Below, one piece after another: positions 1 to 8,699 of a stretch of 56,453 nucleotides of DNA (within the stretch, counting starts at the first letter, position 1; every line of letters begins with the position of its first letter). A program made the position numbers and the translations under genes. Where the stretch lies: assembly GCF_902706225.1 (NCBI RefSeq), contig NZ_CACSKB010000025.1:1-56453 (forward strand), in the 5' to 3' direction. Below the pieces are notes generated by a model, which saw nothing but the letters and a program-made list of their open reading frames with translations, was not told the origin of the DNA and made no database searches. Source of the DNA: Microbacterium sp. 18062 (GTDB taxonomy: Bacteria > Actinomycetota > Actinomycetes > Actinomycetales > Microbacteriaceae).

Positions 1-3
1 CGT

Positions 4-1467
4 TCAGGCGGGGCGGACGACGGGGTCCGCGGGCCTCGCGGGCAGCCGCACCGTGAAGGTGGTGTCCCCGGGCCGCGACGTGACCGAGATCTCGCCGCTG
101 TGCGCCGCGACGATCGCCCGCACGATCGAGAGCCCGAGTCCGGTTCCGCCGGTCTTGCGTGCACGCGAGCGATCCGCCCGCGAGAAGCGTTCGAACAGCT
201 CGTCGGCGACCGCGGGGTCGACGCCCGGGCCGTCGTCGTGCACCCGCAGGACGGCCTCCGAGCCCTCCTGCACGACACTCACCGTGACGAGCGTGCCCGC
301 CGGGGTATGGGTGCGGGCGTTGGCGAGGAGGTTCGCGATCACCTGGGTGAGCCGCGCCTCGTCGCCGGCGAGGATCACCGGGTCCTCGCCGAGGTCGATC
401 TCCCAGCGGTGATCGGGCCCGGCCGCCTGCGCGTCGCCGACCGTCTCGATGACCAGGCGCGACAGATCGACGGCGCCGTGCACGAGCTCCTGGCCCTCCT
501 CGAGACGGGCGAGCAGCAGCAGGTCCTCGACGAGGGCCGTCATCCGCAGGGACTGCGCCTGGATCCGCTCGAGCGCCGAGGCGGCGTCCTCCCCGAGCGT
601 GGGGTCGCGCAGCGAGAGCTCTGAATACCCCCGGATGGAGGCGAGCGGCGTGCGCAGCTCGTGGCTGGCGTCCGCGACGAAGGTCCGCATCCGCTCCTCG
701 TTGCGCTGGCGGGCGTCGAGCGAGGTGCCGACGTGATCGAGGAGGGTGTTCAGGGCCGCGCCCACGCGCCCGATCTCGGTGCGCTCGTCGGCCTCGGAGG
801 CGGGCACCCGTTCCTCGATCGTCACGGCGCCCTCGGCGAGCGGCTGTGCGGCGACGCGTTCGGCGGTCGCGGCGACGGCACGCAGCGGCCGGAGGCTGCG
901 CCGGATGATGACGGCGAGCACGACCCCGAGCAGCAGCAGGCCGCCCACCGTGACGAGGGCGACGGTCGTGACGATCTGCGTCAGCGTCGAGGTGACCTCG
1001 GAGGTGGGCAGGCCGATCACCGCGAACTCTCCGTTGGTGCCGCCGGTCATCAGAACGCGGTACTCGCCGATGCCGTCGATCGACACGGTGTCGAAACCGC
1101 CACGCTTGAGCTCGCCGACGAGCTCGTACACCTGCTCGCTCGTGAGCGTCGCCACCCCGTCGGAGCCGGTGACGTAGGCGCCGGTGGCGTCGCCGCCGAA
1201 CTGCGACCGGAAGACCAGCAGCGTGCCTGCGGCCTGACGACCGCTGGAGAGGATGTCGGCCGCGGTGTCGGTGGGGTAGTACCGCAGCTCGCCCAGCGAG
1301 GCCGACACCTGCGTGTTCAGGTTGTCCTGCATGATCGAGGTCAGGATGGTGCCGGTGGCGAGTCCGACGGCGCCCAGGATCACGGCGACCATCCCGATGA
1401 CGGCCGTCATCAGCCGCGCCTGCAGCGTCATCCGATGCCGGCGGGGGCGAGCGGGCGCGGAGGTCAC
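4..1467 (-). CDS. Sensor histidine kinase (HAMP-HisKA-HATPase)
   Basis: Membrane sensor kinase of 487 residues that would autophosphorylate and pass phosphate to the regulator encoded just upstream. Membrane segment 1 is at about residues 18-42, an extracytoplasmic sensor of roughly 115 residues follows, and segment 2 is at about 165-188, then a HAMP linker. The phospho-acceptor is H269 in ASHELRTPL. The ATP-binding N box is near N383, the G1 box DDGPG at 411-415 and the G2 box GGTGLGL at 440-446. The GTG start overlaps the stop of the regulator gene by 4 bp (GTGA), so the two are translationally coupled. The signal sensed cannot be read from the sequence. Confidence 0.95.
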   Translation of the reverse strand: MTSAPARPRRHRMTLQARLMTAVIGMVAVILGAVGLATGTILTSIMQDNLNTQVSASLGELRYYPTDTAADILSSGRQAAGTLLVFRSQFGGDATGAYVTGSDGVATLTSEQVYELVGELKRGGFDTVSIDGIGEYRVLMTGGTNGEFAVIGLPTSEVTSTLTQIVTTVALVTVGGLLLLGVVLAVIIRRSLRPLRAVAATAERVAAQPLAEGAVTIEERVPASEADERTEIGRVGAALNTLLDHVGTSLDARQRNEERMRTFVADASHELRTPLASIRGYSELSLRDPTLGEDAASALERIQAQSLRMTALVEDLLLLARLEEGQELVHGAVDLSRLVIETVGDAQAAGPDHRWEIDLGEDPVILAGDEARLTQVIANLLANARTHTPAGTLVTVSVVQEGSEAVLRVHDDGPGVDPAVADELFERFSRADRSRARKTGGTGLGLSIVRAIVAAHSGEISVTSRPGDTTFTVRLPARPADPVVRPA

Positions 1468-2198
1468 TGCGGGGCTTTGATCATGTATCCGACGCCGCGC
1501 ACGGTGTGGATGAGCGGGTCACGGCCCTGGTCGATCTTCTTGCGGAGATAGGAGATGTAGAGCTCGACGACGCTCGAGCGGCCGCCGAAGTCGTAGTTCC
1601 ACACACGGTCGAGGATCTGCGCCTTCGACACGACACGACGCTGGTTGCGCATGAGGTAGCGCAGCAGCTCGAACTCCGTCGCGGTCAGCTCGATCTCCTC
1701 GCCCGCACGGTCGACCTCGTGGCTGTCCTCGTTGAGGCTGAGATCGCCGACCCGGAGGATGGGCTCTGCGTCGTTCGCCTGCGCGGTGCCGGCCCGGCGC
1801 ATGAGGCCGCGAAGACGCGCCACGACCTCTTCCAGACTGAACGGCTTCGTGACGTAGTCGTCCCCGCCGGCGGTGAGCCCGGCGACCCGGTCCGAGACCG
1901 CATCCTTCGCCGTGAGGAAGAGGACGGGCACGTCGTTGCCGGACTGACGCAGTCGCTGCAGCACGGCCATCCCGTCGAGGTCGGGCATCATGATGTCGAG
2001 CACCATCGCGTCGGGGTCGAAGTCGCGTGCGGCCTGCAACGCCTGGAAGCCGGACGCGGCGGTGCGGACGTCCCAGCCCTCCATGCGCAGGGCCATCGAG
2101 AGCAGGTCGGTCAACATCTGCTCATCGTCGACGACGAGCACGCGCGGGGGCGTGCCGTCGGCGCGGTGCAGGGCGGTGGCGGGAGCGGTCGTGGTCAT
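1464..2198 (-). CDS. OmpR/PhoB-family response regulator
   Basis: DNA-binding response regulator of 244 residues. The receiver domain has the acidic pair D24/D25, the phospho-acceptor D68 in VLDIMMPDLDG, T96 and K118 (TKPF). A C-terminal winged helix follows from about residue 145 and ends in the typical HTVRGVGYMI wing. It heads an operon with the histidine kinase (4-bp overlap). A purine-rich RBS (GGAGG) lies just before the ATG. An 11-nt tandem repeat at 2217-2238, between this gene and the divergent ABC exporter, is the right size and place for its binding site, so it probably controls itself and the exporter. That control is inferred. Confidence 0.95.
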   Translation of the reverse strand: MTTTAPATALHRADGTPPRVLVVDDEQMLTDLLSMALRMEGWDVRTAASGFQALQAARDFDPDAMVLDIMMPDLDGMAVLQRLRQSGNDVPVLFLTAKDAVSDRVAGLTAGGDDYVTKPFSLEEVVARLRGLMRRAGTAQANDAEPILRVGDLSLNEDSHEVDRAGEEIELTATEFELLRYLMRNQRRVVSKAQILDRVWNYDFGGRSSVVELYISYLRKKIDQGRDPLIHTVRGVGYMIKAPQ

Positions 2199-2216
2199 GC
2201 CTCCGATTGTGCGCGC

Positions 2217-2238
2217 ATTCCTATGGGATTCCTATGGC
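2217..2238. promoter_or_regulatory. Tandem 11-mer, probable response-regulator box
   Basis: ATTCCTATGGG at 2217-2227 is followed without a gap by ATTCCTATGGC at 2228-2238. Head-to-tail 11-nt repeats are the classic OmpR/PhoB-family binding arrangement. It lies between the regulator gene and the divergent ABC exporter. Confidence 0.7.
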
Positions 2239-2363
2239 ACAGGCTATGCGCTCGCTGTGAGATGCGCGGAGGGCGTCCATAGCTCTCTCATAATCCCTGC
2301 TGTCCGTTCGCATGAGGACGGTTCCTAGTGTCTCGGCGAGGGCACACGCCCGAGAGGAGACCT

Positions 2364-3830
2364 ATGTACGGGACGTACCTGCGCCGGGAGCTGGCCGGAC
2401 GCAAGAAACAGACCATCATCGTGGCGGCCGGGCTCGCCATCGCCATCGCGCTCGTGATCATCGTGAACTCGCTCGCCGCGGGCGTGCGCGACGCGCAGTC
2501 CCAGGCGCTCGAGTCCGTGTACGGGGTCGGCACCGACCTGACGGTGACCGGCGCCCAGGCGGAACCCGGAGAGGGAGGCGGCGGCGGAAGCTTCGAGTTC
2601 GACCAGGACGGCGGCGCGACCTCCGATGACGGCACGACCTCGCTCAGCCAGTCCCGGCTGACGACCGACATGATGCGCGGCACGCTCGCCGCCGCCACGC
2701 TCGACACCGTCGCATCCCTCGACGGCGTCTCCGCGGTCTCGGGCGCGCTCAGCCTGACCAACACCACCTTCGACGGCGAGCTGCCGGAGGCCCCGAGCAC
2801 CGACTCCGGCACCACCGAGGGTCAGGGCGGCCCCGGCGCCGGCGGTGAGGGCGGCGGCGGAGGAGGCTTCGGCGGCGGGTCGTTCGACGTGAACTCGTTC
2901 ACCGTCCTCGGCATCGAGTCGGCAGACACCACGGTCGGTCCCCTCTCCTCCGTCGAGCTCTCGGACGGGCGGCTGCTCGCCGCGGACGACGCGGGCACGA
3001 ACGTCGCCGTCGTCGACGCGACCTATGCCTCGAGCAACGACCTCGCGGTCGGCGGCACGATCGACGTCGGCGGCACCGCAATGGAGATCGTCGGGATCGT
3101 CGCGTCCACCTCGAGCGAGGCAGACACCGCTGCGAACGTCTACATCCCGCTCGACGTCGCGCAGACGCTCGCGGGGGTCGAGGACGTCGTCTCCACGATC
3201 TACGTGCAGGCCGACTCCGCCGACGCGATCTCGAGCGTGCAGGCGACCATCCAGGAGGAGCTGCCGGATGCGACCGTGAGCTCGCAGTCCGACCTCGCCG
3301 CGACCGTGTCGGGCTCGCTCTCGAGCGCGTCGTCGCTCATCACGAGCCTCGGCACCTGGCTCTCGATCATCGTGCTGGCCGTCGCCGTCGCGCTGGCCGT
3401 GCTGTTCACGATCTCCGGCGTCTCGCGCCGCACCCGCGAGTTCGGCACCCTCAAGGCGATCGGCTGGTCCAACGGCCGGGTGGTCGGCCAGGTCGCCGGC
3501 GAGTCGATGGTGCAGGGACTCATCGGCGGCGTCGCGGGCCTGGTCATCGGACTCGCGGGCGTCGTGGCGATCAACCTGATCTCCCCGACCATCTCGACGG
3601 CCGCCACGACCTCCGCCGACCAGGGCGGTCCCGGCGGCGGAATGCCGGGCGGCGGCTTCGGCGCCGCGACCGAGACGGCCACCGACATCGTGCTGAACGC
3701 GCCGGTCTCGATCACCATCGTGCTCGCTGCGGTCGGCCTCGCCGTCGCCGGCGGACTCGTCGCGGGCGCGTTCGGCGGATGGCGCGCCGCGCGCCTCAGC
3801 CCGGCCGAGGCGCTCCGGTCCGTCGGATGA
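2364..3830 (+). CDS. MacB/FtsX-type ABC transporter permease
   Basis: Permease of 488 residues of the MacB/LolCE type. One membrane helix at about 18-36 is followed by a large extracytoplasmic domain (about 37-330) and three C-terminal helices (about 333-352, 383-407, 449-470). The conserved cytoplasmic stretch TREFGTLKAIGWSNGRVVGQ (358-377) is the mechanotransmission/coupling region of this family. The start is the ATG preceded by GAGAGGAGA, not an upstream in-frame ATG. Two glycine-rich stretches interrupt the outside domain (about 69-75 and 153-173), with a third at 421-432; they are unusual for the family. It is followed by the ATPase gene after 46 bp. Likely an exporter or mechanical transducer; the substrate is unknown. 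Confidence 0.9.
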   Translation: MYGTYLRRELAGRKKQTIIVAAGLAIAIALVIIVNSLAAGVRDAQSQALESVYGVGTDLTVTGAQAEPGEGGGGGSFEFDQDGGATSDDGTTSLSQSRLTTDMMRGTLAAATLDTVASLDGVSAVSGALSLTNTTFDGELPEAPSTDSGTTEGQGGPGAGGEGGGGGGFGGGSFDVNSFTVLGIESADTTVGPLSSVELSDGRLLAADDAGTNVAVVDATYASSNDLAVGGTIDVGGTAMEIVGIVASTSSEADTAANVYIPLDVAQTLAGVEDVVSTIYVQADSADAISSVQATIQEELPDATVSSQSDLAATVSGSLSSASSLITSLGTWLSIIVLAVAVALAVLFTISGVSRRTREFGTLKAIGWSNGRVVGQVAGESMVQGLIGGVAGLVIGLAGVVAINLISPTISTAATTSADQGGPGGGMPGGGFGAATETATDIVLNAPVSITIVLAAVGLAVAGGLVAGAFGGWRAARLSPAEALRSVG

Positions 3831-3876
3831 CCCGCATCCGCACCCCACGTTCGCGTACCCCGAAGGAGAACCCGTC

Positions 3877-4599
3877 ATGACGATCACCCAGACCACCGAA
3901 TCGGATGCGGCGCCCGCCGCGGCGCCGGCGTACCGCATCGCCGGGGTCACGAAGACCTATCGGCAGAAAGGGCGTGTCGTGAAGGCGCTCACCGGGGTCG
4001 ACATCGAGATCGCCCAGGGCGAGTTCGTCACCATCCAGGGGCCGACCGGTGGCGGAAAGTCGACCTTCCTGCAGCTGTTGGGAGCGCTCGACCGGCCGAC
4101 GGCCGGCGCCGTCGTGCTCGCAGGCACCGACATCGCGACGGCCTCGAACGCCGAGCTCGGACGCCTGCGCGCGCACGAGATCGGCTTCGTCTTCCAGGGG
4201 TTCAACCTCATCCCGACCCTCACCGCGGCGGAGAACGTCGACATGGGCCTCGAGCCGCTCGGGCTCCCGAAGGCGGAGCGCGCGACCCGCGTGGCCGAGG
4301 CGCTCGCGCACGTCGGGCTCGCCGAGCGCGGCGACCACCGCCCCGGGGAGCTCTCCGGCGGTCAGCAGCAGCGCGTCGCCATCGCCCGCGCGATCGCGAA
4401 GCGGCCGAAGGTGCTGCTCGCGGACGAGCCGACCGGAAACCTGGACGAGAGCATGCGCGACGAGATCCTGGAGCTCCTGCAGGGGCTGAACGTCGAGGGG
4501 CTGACGCTCATCGTCGTGACGCACGACTCGGCCGTCGCCCGCCGGGCGACCCGGCGTCTGCGCCTCGACAAGGGGACGGTACGCGACATCACCCGCTGA
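3877..4599 (+). CDS. MacB/LolD-type ABC transporter ATP-binding protein
   Basis: ATPase partner of the preceding permease, 240 residues. Walker A is GPTGGGKST (55-63); the more common form is GPSGSGKST. The Q-loop is FVFQGFN (about 104-110), the signature LSGGQQQR (159-166) and Walker B KVLLADEPT with E184. The H-loop is VVTHD near residue 213. The start is supported by AAGGAGAA upstream. The non-conserved N-terminal 18 residues are rich in Ala and Thr. Together with the permease it makes a complete MacB-like exporter, divergent from the two-component system that probably controls it. Confidence 0.95.
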   Translation: MTITQTTESDAAPAAAPAYRIAGVTKTYRQKGRVVKALTGVDIEIAQGEFVTIQGPTGGGKSTFLQLLGALDRPTAGAVVLAGTDIATASNAELGRLRAHEIGFVFQGFNLIPTLTAAENVDMGLEPLGLPKAERATRVAEALAHVGLAERGDHRPGELSGGQQQRVAIARAIAKRPKVLLADEPTGNLDESMRDEILELLQGLNVEGLTLIVVTHDSAVARRATRRLRLDKGTVRDITR

Positions 4600-4644
4600 G
4601 CGGGCGTCCCCAGGTGGCTGGGCCCCGACTCCATACGTGAAGAT

Positions 4645-4717
4645 CCGCGAGACTGCATCGTGACGCCGAGACCGTGGGGCAACCCCACGGTCTCGGCGCG
4701 CACGTGCAGTCTCGCGG
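4645..4717. repeat. 73-nt palindromic repeat, copy 1
   Basis: Outer arms CCGCGAGACTGCA (4645-4657) and TGCAGTCTCGCGG (4705-4717) are exact complements. Inner arms starting CGCCGAGACCG and ending CGGTCTCGGCG pair around a tiny loop near 4680. Six unpaired bases separate the inner and outer stems on each side. A second copy of the same length is at 41140-41212. Both lie between convergent genes, so a bidirectional terminator role is plausible. Confidence 0.85.
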
Positions 4718-4779
4718 TCCGGACGCGCCGCGGCCGCAAAGCGGATGCGGACGCGCCGCGGATGCGGGGTCGGCGGTCG

Positions 4780-5985
4780 TCATCGGCGGCGGGTCAGCAT
4801 CCGGGTGATCTCCTCCACAGCACGCGCGTTGCCGCCGGCTGCCCGCATGTCGGCGCTGATCGCCGCTACGTGGGCGGAAACGGACTGTGAGCCGAGGACG
4901 CGCTCGCTCGCGGACTGCAGTCGCGCGGGCGTGGCTTCGGCAGGGTCCAGTCGCATGCCGAGCCCGAGCTCCTCGACGCGGTCTGCGACGGTGGGCTGGT
5001 CGTTGCCCTGCGGGACGACGAGCATGGGCACCTCGGCGTAGATGGATTCGTTGACGCTGTTCATGCCGCCGTGGGTGATGAACAGGTCGGCATGTCGAAG
5101 GACGTCGAGCTGCGGCACCCACGGGTGCACGGTGATGTTGTGCGGAAGCTCACCGAGACGGGCGGGGTCGAGTCCGTGCCCGATCGACATCACGACGGAG
5201 ACGGGTGCGTCGGCGAAGGCTGCGATGCACGCGCGGTAGAAGCGCGGTCGTCTGTTGAGCAAGGTGCCCATCGACACGTAGATCAGCGGCGACTCGGCGT
5301 CGAGGTCCGGACGCCGAGTCGGATCGGACGAGCGTGCCTCGAGCGAGGGGCCGATGAATCGGAACCTCTCCTCGGGGAACTCCTCCGCGTCGATCTGGAA
5401 GCTGCGGCTCGTGTACACGTAGGTGAGATCCGGCGGGTTGTCGACGATCTCCGTGATGAAGTCGGCGCTCTGCAGGAACCCCTTGCGATGGGCCTGTGCC
5501 GACAGCATTCGGTAGAGGGGGCCGTCGCGCATCACGGAGGTCAGGTGTCTTCCTCCCGTGCGGGCGAGGTTCTCGAGGATCTGCCTCGTGTACGCGAACG
5601 TGGACGAGAGTCTCACCGCGGGCAGGCCGAGCGAGACGGCGAGCGCCTTGCCGTACGAGAACAGCGCCTCGTAGAGGAGGCAGTCGTATCGCTCCTGCGC
5701 TGCCACCCGCTGCGCCGTGGCGAACGCCCGGCGCGGGGCCAGCAAAGATCGGCTGACCGGGCCCGGGTCGCTCGGGTAGCGATCGTAGGGGATGAAGCGA
5801 GCTCCCGTCGCCTCGACCTCGCGCCGCCAGCGTGGGTCGAGAACGCACCTCACGTCGTGGCCGGCGTCGACGAGTGCGGCGACCGTGCCGAGCGTGGGAT
5901 AGATGTGTCCGGCATAGGGCAGGCAGACGCACAGAAAGCGCAGGGGTGTCGCACCGAGGTCCTCCGAGGAATGACTGTCGTTCAT
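4780..5985 (-). CDS. GT1-family glycosyltransferase (MGT-like)
   Basis: UDP-sugar dependent glycosyltransferase of 401 residues with the GT-B fold. The N-terminal domain has the catalytic-type histidine H27 in AGHIYP. The C-terminal donor-binding signature includes WVPQLDVL (289-296), THGGMNSVNES (304-314) and a terminal DQ (329-330). It resembles macrolide-inactivating and natural-product glycosyltransferases. No signal peptide or membrane helix is seen, so it is cytosolic. It is divergent from a TetR regulator with an AT-rich operator between the two genes, which suggests induction by a small molecule that the enzyme may glycosylate. The acceptor is unknown. The RBS is weak (AGAGAC). Confidence 0.9.
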   Translation of the reverse strand: MNDSHSSEDLGATPLRFLCVCLPYAGHIYPTLGTVAALVDAGHDVRCVLDPRWRREVEATGARFIPYDRYPSDPGPVSRSLLAPRRAFATAQRVAAQERYDCLLYEALFSYGKALAVSLGLPAVRLSSTFAYTRQILENLARTGGRHLTSVMRDGPLYRMLSAQAHRKGFLQSADFITEIVDNPPDLTYVYTSRSFQIDAEEFPEERFRFIGPSLEARSSDPTRRPDLDAESPLIYVSMGTLLNRRPRFYRACIAAFADAPVSVVMSIGHGLDPARLGELPHNITVHPWVPQLDVLRHADLFITHGGMNSVNESIYAEVPMLVVPQGNDQPTVADRVEELGLGMRLDPAEATPARLQSASERVLGSQSVSAHVAAISADMRAAGGNARAVEEITRMLTRRR

Positions 5986-6032
5986 CGTTGTCTCTGTTCA
6001 GGACCTGCCGGTCATCGATGCTAATAAGTGCT

Positions 6033-6053
6033 ACTTACTTTAGCTTAGTAAGT
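6033..6053. promoter_or_regulatory. Probable TetR operator
   Basis: ACTTACT (6033-6039) and AGTAAGT (6047-6053) are exact inverted half-sites around 7 nt. A third half-site-like AATAAGT is at 6023-6029. The stretch is strikingly AT-rich for this genome and lies midway between the divergent glycosyltransferase and TetR genes, overlapping the expected -35 region of tetR. Confidence 0.7.
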
Positions 6054-6069
6054 CCCACTCATGTCGCGA

Positions 6070-6084
6070 TAGGCTGGCGCCGTG
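6070..6084 (+). promoter_or_regulatory. -10 element and leaderless start of tetR
   Basis: TAGGCT (6070-6075), 6 nt, then GTG at 6082. There is no Shine-Dalgarno sequence. Transcription would begin at or next to the start codon. Confidence 0.55.
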
Positions 6085-6729
6085 ACGAGAACGGGCAGGT
6101 CGCCGAGACGTCGTCTGGCCGGCGCGGAGCGCCGCAGCGAGCTCCTCGACGCCGCCGAGGCGGCCTTCATGGCGGCTCCCTACGATCAGGTCTCCCTCCT
6201 CTCGATCGCGCGCGCGGCCGGTTCCTCCGACGCCCTGCTGGTGCGCTACTTCGAGACCAAGGCGAACCTGTACCTGACGGTGTGGGAGAGGAGACTGGAA
6301 GAGCTGTTCTCGCAACAGGCGTCGGTCGACGCGGACGTTGGTCCCGGGATGAGTGCGCAGGAACGGCTGCTCAGGGGGCTTCATGCCTACTTCGACTTCG
6401 TCAAGACGCGACCGCGGGCATGGGCGCAGCAGTTCCTTGCTCCGGATGGCGAGCCCGCGGGAGCGGCCGAGCTCCGCCGCACATGGCGACACCGATACGC
6501 GGAGCTGATCCGGGAGCGGGGCGGTCTTCCCCAAGACGCGATGGTCGACACCGCGCTCGCCGGTTTCATCGGTCTCAACGAGGCGCTCTGCTTCGAGTGG
6601 GTCCTCCACGACTGCCCCGACGACCAGCGTGAGACGATCGTCTCGATGAGCGCGGCGGCGCTCGCGGCGCTCATGGCCGAGGCCCGGAAGACCAGCATTC
6701 CACCTGCGCCAGGATCGCGCCAGGAATAG
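6082..6729 (+). CDS. TetR-family transcriptional regulator
   Basis: Repressor of 215 residues. The N-terminal helix-turn-helix spans about residues 19-62 (ELLDAAEAAF then SLLSIARAAG and YFETKANLY). The rest is the helical ligand-binding and dimerisation domain, with a C-terminal part resembling those of actinobacterial TetR_C domains. It starts at a GTG placed 6 nt after a -10 hexamer. It is divergent from the glycosyltransferase gene, and the inverted repeat at 6033-6053 is the likely operator for both. The ligand is unknown; by analogy with similar pairs it could be the compound the transferase modifies, which is inference. Confidence 0.92.
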   Translation: MTRTGRSPRRRLAGAERRSELLDAAEAAFMAAPYDQVSLLSIARAAGSSDALLVRYFETKANLYLTVWERRLEELFSQQASVDADVGPGMSAQERLLRGLHAYFDFVKTRPRAWAQQFLAPDGEPAGAAELRRTWRHRYAELIRERGGLPQDAMVDTALAGFIGLNEALCFEWVLHDCPDDQRETIVSMSAAALAALMAEARKTSIPPAPGSRQE

Positions 6730-6736
6730 CCGCCGT

Positions 6737-7201
6737 TCAGCGCTGCCGGGAGGGCACGGTCAGCAGGAACGCGAGCAGCAGCATCAGCAGCGCGCCCGCG
6801 AGCGCCCCGGCCGTGTTCGCGACGAGGTCGCGGACGTCCGCGATCCGGGTGTCGAGGAAGAGGTACTGCGCGCCCTCGATGATCCCGCTCAGCGCGAGGC
6901 CGAGCGGCGGCGCGAGCCACCACCGGCGTGCGCCGAACCAGAGCACGGCGAAGACGCCGAGCGGTGCGAACATCGCGACGTTCGCGCCGAACTCGACGAC
7001 GTCGAACGTGATCCACGACGTGGCGTCGCGGCGCGCGAGCCACGCGACCACCCGTTCGACGAGCCCGGCGATCTCGTCCCCGTAGGGGCGTGCCCGAAGC
7101 GTGAGGTGCCACACGCCGCAGAGATAGAGCGCGCTCAGCAGGGCGAGGACGACGCGCGACGCCGTCCGGCGCACGCGTAGCGATGCGGACACGGCAGCCA
7201 C
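6737..7201 (-). CDS. VanZ-family membrane protein
   Basis: Small integral membrane protein of 154 residues with the VanZ-like layout: helix at about 12-32, a loop, then EFGANVAMFAPLGVF (68-82), helices around 90-110 (SGIIEGAQYLF) and 118-150. The motifs N-x-x-x-F-x-P-L-G and E-x-x-Q are typical of the family. VanZ of enterococci contributes to teicoplanin resistance, but most actinobacterial members have no known role. The GTG start lies 7 bp after the gnd stop codon, so it probably sits at the end of a gnd operon. Confidence 0.85.
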   Translation of the reverse strand: MAAVSASLRVRRTASRVVLALLSALYLCGVWHLTLRARPYGDEIAGLVERVVAWLARRDATSWITFDVVEFGANVAMFAPLGVFAVLWFGARRWWLAPPLGLALSGIIEGAQYLFLDTRIADVRDLVANTAGALAGALLMLLLAFLLTVPSRQR

Positions 7202-7208
7202 GCCGTGG

Positions 7209-8657
7209 TCAGTGCGTGTCCTCGGCCTCGACCTCGGTGCGGTCGCCCGACCACAGCGTGTGGAAGGTGCCGGGCTTGTCGACGCGGCGATAGGTGTGCG
7301 CCCCGAAGAAGTCGCGCTGCCCCTGGATGAGGGCGGCCGGCAGACGGGTGGCGCGCAGTCCGTCGTAGTACGCGAGCGACGACGAGAACGCCGGGGAGGG
7401 GATGCCGGCCGCGGCCGCCGTCGAGACCACGTCGCGCCAGGCGTCCTGTGCGCGGGAGAAGACGTCGACGAAGAACGGTGCGGTCATGAGCACCGGCAGG
7501 TCGGGCGTCTCGGCGTAGGCGTCGGTGATGCGGTTGAGGAACCGGGCGCGGATGATGCAGCCCCCGCGCCAGATCGACGCGACCTTGCCGAGATCGATGT
7601 TCCAGCCGTACTGCGCGGCTCCCGCGCGGATCTCGTCGAAGCCCTGCGAGTAGGCGACGATCTTCGACGCATAGAGCGCGAGGCGCACGCGCTCTATGAA
7701 GGCCTCGGGGTCCTCGGCCGTGAAGCCCTCGGACGGTCCGGGGAGCACCCCCGCGGTCTCGCGCTGCTCGGGATGGCTCGAGAGCGAGCGGGCGAAGGTC
7801 GCCTCGGCGATGCCGGAGACGGGAACGCCGAGGTCGAGGGCGGTCTGCACCGTCCACGCGCCGGTGCCCTTGGCGCCGGCCTGGTCGAGGATCACGTCGA
7901 CCAGGGGCTCGCCGGTCGCCGCGTCGACCTGGCGGAGCACCTCGGCGGTGATCTCGATCAGGTAGGACTCGAGCTCGCCGCGGTTCCACTCGGCGAAGAC
8001 GTCCGCGATCTCGGCGGGGGACTTGCCGGTGCCGCGGCGGATGAGGTCGTAGGCCTCGGCGATGAGCTGCATGTCGGCGTACTCGATGCCGTTGTGCACC
8101 ATCTTCACGAAGTGGCCGGCTCCGTCGTGGCCGACGTGGGTGACGCACGGCTCGCCCTCGGCGACGGCGGCGATCGACCGCAGGATCGGGCCGAGCGTGA
8201 TCCAGGACTCGTCCGAGCCGCCGGGCATGAGCGACGGGCCGAGGAGCGCGCCCTCCTCGCCGCCGGAGACGCCCATGCCGACGAAGTTGATGCCGGTCGC
8301 GCGGACCGTCTTCTCGCGGCGGATGGTGTCGGTGAACAGCGAGTTGCCGCCGTCGACGATGATGTCACCGGGCTCGAAGACGCGCACGAGCTCGTCGATC
8401 ACGGCGTCGGTCGGACCGCCGGCCTTGACCATGATGACGGCGGTGCGGGGCTTCTGCAGCGCGGCGGCGAACTCCTCGTAGGAGAAGGCGGGCACGAACC
8501 CGGCCTCGGGGTGCTCCGCGACCAGGTGCTCGGTCTTGTCGTGGCTGCGGTTGAAGACCGCCACCGTGTTGCCCTCGCGCGAGGCGAGGTTGCGGGCCAG
8601 GTTCGACCCCATGACGGCGAGTCCGACGACTCCGATGTTGGCTGATGCCTCGGTCAC
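7209..8657 (-). CDS. gnd: 6-phosphogluconate dehydrogenase, decarboxylating
   Basis: Oxidises 6-phosphogluconate to ribulose 5-phosphate and CO2 in the oxidative pentose phosphate pathway. Length 482, typical for the long GndA form. The Rossmann motif GLAVMGSNLARN (12-23) is followed by NRS (36-38), as in NADP-specific enzymes. Substrate site: DGGNS (102-106), SGGEEGA (131-137), and catalytic K185 with N189 and E192 in KMVHNGIEY. The GTG start has a strong RBS (GGAGGAG). Confidence 0.97.
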   Translation of the reverse strand: MTEASANIGVVGLAVMGSNLARNLASREGNTVAVFNRSHDKTEHLVAEHPEAGFVPAFSYEEFAAALQKPRTAVIMVKAGGPTDAVIDELVRVFEPGDIIVDGGNSLFTDTIRREKTVRATGINFVGMGVSGGEEGALLGPSLMPGGSDESWITLGPILRSIAAVAEGEPCVTHVGHDGAGHFVKMVHNGIEYADMQLIAEAYDLIRRGTGKSPAEIADVFAEWNRGELESYLIEITAEVLRQVDAATGEPLVDVILDQAGAKGTGAWTVQTALDLGVPVSGIAEATFARSLSSHPEQRETAGVLPGPSEGFTAEDPEAFIERVRLALYASKIVAYSQGFDEIRAGAAQYGWNIDLGKVASIWRGGCIIRARFLNRITDAYAETPDLPVLMTAPFFVDVFSRAQDAWRDVVSTAAAAGIPSPAFSSSLAYYDGLRATRLPAALIQGQRDFFGAHTYRRVDKPGTFHTLWSGDRTEVEAEDTH

Positions 8658-8699
8658 GAAATACTCCTCCGGAAAAGGAAAGGGACAGCGGAAAGCGTA

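Noticed and set aside
2325..3950. A 541-codon antisense frame over the ABC permease
   Set aside because: Same shadow effect; the plus-strand permease has clear helices and family motifs.
4780..6729. A biosynthetic gene cluster around the glycosyltransferase
   Set aside because: No polyketide synthase, NRPS, sugar-nucleotide or tailoring genes accompany it in the window.
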